Part shown: piece after piece, positions 5,606 to 5,906 of the stretch | Layout: each line of letters begins with the position of its first letter | How positions within the stretch are numbered: the stretch's first letter is position 1 | Source: an uncultured Bdellovibrio sp. | GTDB taxonomy: Bacteria; Bdellovibrionota; Bdellovibrionia; Bdellovibrionales; Bdellovibrionaceae | Assembly (NCBI GenBank): GCA_946482355.1 | Contig: CAMLRE010000149.1 | Span: forward strand, 1 to 5,906 | DNA: 5,906 nt | Direction: 5' to 3' | Notes under the pieces: model-generated | Seen by the model: the letters and a program-made list of their open reading frames with translations, nothing else | Database searches by the model: none | Told to the model about the DNA's origin: nothing | Translations under genes and position numbers: made by a program

Positions 5606-5906
5606 TTAGTTTTTGCAAGACAGGTAAAAATGAACGCCAAGAGCGCCCTGACAAAGATCTTTTTGAATAGCCATGGGTAGTTGATTTAAAATCTCTTTGA
5701 TTTTTACCGGGCGTTCAGAAACAGCATTCGTTAAGTGAACTTTAAAGTTTTCTTTGGCCGCTTGCGCTTTTTCTTGATGTTGAAAAAAAGACTGCGCGAG
5801 CTTATCACAACTAAGACTGCTTTGGATTTCGCATTGATTTGTAGTTTGTTTTTGGTGAACCATTCGCTGCTGATAAATTTCACCTGGAATAGTCATTAGC
5901 CAGTTT
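5606..5906 (-). CDS. 3' end of a paralogue of the HELRH metallopeptidase (5' end outside window)
   Basis: The frame is open to the right edge, so these 99 residues are the C-terminal end of a longer protein; the ATG at 5896-5894 is internal. The last 74 residues align without gaps to the C-terminal module of the 409-aa metallopeptidase. About 34 are identical, including four cysteines at matching positions, the stretch KDLC-x-GA-x-GVHFY and the helix motif QEK...A.EN F.V.L. Nucleotide similarity is also visible at the 3' ends (5624-5640 against 3500-3516, 16 of 17 bases). The gene is therefore very probably a second metallopeptidase-like protein from a local duplication. The catalytic domain lies outside the window and cannot be checked, so it could also share only this C-terminal module. 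It may be co-transcribed with the run below or be a separate unit ahead of the intergenic region. Confidence 0.8.
   Translation of the reverse strand, partial: NWLMTIPGEIYQQRMVHQKQTTNQCEIQSSLSCDKLAQSFFQHQEKAQAAKENFKVHLTNAVSERPVKIKEILNQLPMAIQKDLCQGALGVHFYLSCKN

Noticed and set aside
5606..5896. A complete 96-aa gene starting at the ATG at 5896
   Set aside because: The frame stays open to the window edge and aligns with the C-terminus of a 409-aa protein, so it is a 3' fragment of a longer gene.
1..5906. CRISPR array, insertion sequence, tRNA or rRNA
   Set aside because: No regularly spaced direct repeats, terminal inverted repeats with transposase, or RNA-gene signatures were seen on either strand.

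Overview
The window reads as ordinary bacterial chromosome: dense genes, AAGAGG/GGAGGT-type ribosome-binding sites and an AT-leaning composition (about 40% GC by eye). The number of exported proteins with paired cysteines suggests a Gram-negative bacterium with a large secretome. A Bdellovibrio-like predator (Bdellovibrionota) would fit a cluster of exported peptidases plus a pore-former, but this assignment is inference. I see no rRNA, tRNA, CRISPR array, insertion sequence or phage gene.

Layout. At the left edge (1-547, + strand) is the 3' end of a gene that begins outside the window. Its reading frame is open from base 2, so the ATG at 185 is internal. It converges on the rest of the window, which is all on the minus strand, and a stem-loop with a T-run at 574-607 lies just past its stop.

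Read in the direction of transcription from the right edge, the minus strand holds: (1) the 3' end of a gene whose product is a paralogue of the metallopeptidase in (3) (5606-5906); (2) a 147-base intergenic region with nested dyads (5459-5605); (3) a five-gene run: a 239-aa exported protein of unknown function (4739-5458), a 409-aa probable lipoprotein with an HELRH zinc-peptidase motif (3476-4705), a 466-aa exported papain-like (C1) cysteine peptidase with Cys/His/Asn in order (2064-3464), a 436-aa exported protein that looks like a divergent MACPF/perforin-like pore-former (752-2062), and a 68-aa exported peptide (559-765). Gaps in the run are 33, 11, 1 and -14 bases, so it looks like one operon.

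Working model (inference): all five products of the run leave the cytoplasm. Two are probable peptidases of different catalytic classes, one is probably a membrane-perforating protein, one is a tiny cysteine-containing peptide and one is unknown. Together they look like a secreted, membrane- and protein-attacking cassette. The metallopeptidase C-terminal module is duplicated in the gene upstream (about 34 of 74 residues identical without gaps), and a weaker version of its cysteine-helix motif also appears in the C-terminal part of the MACPF-like protein. A shared anchoring or interaction module is therefore possible.
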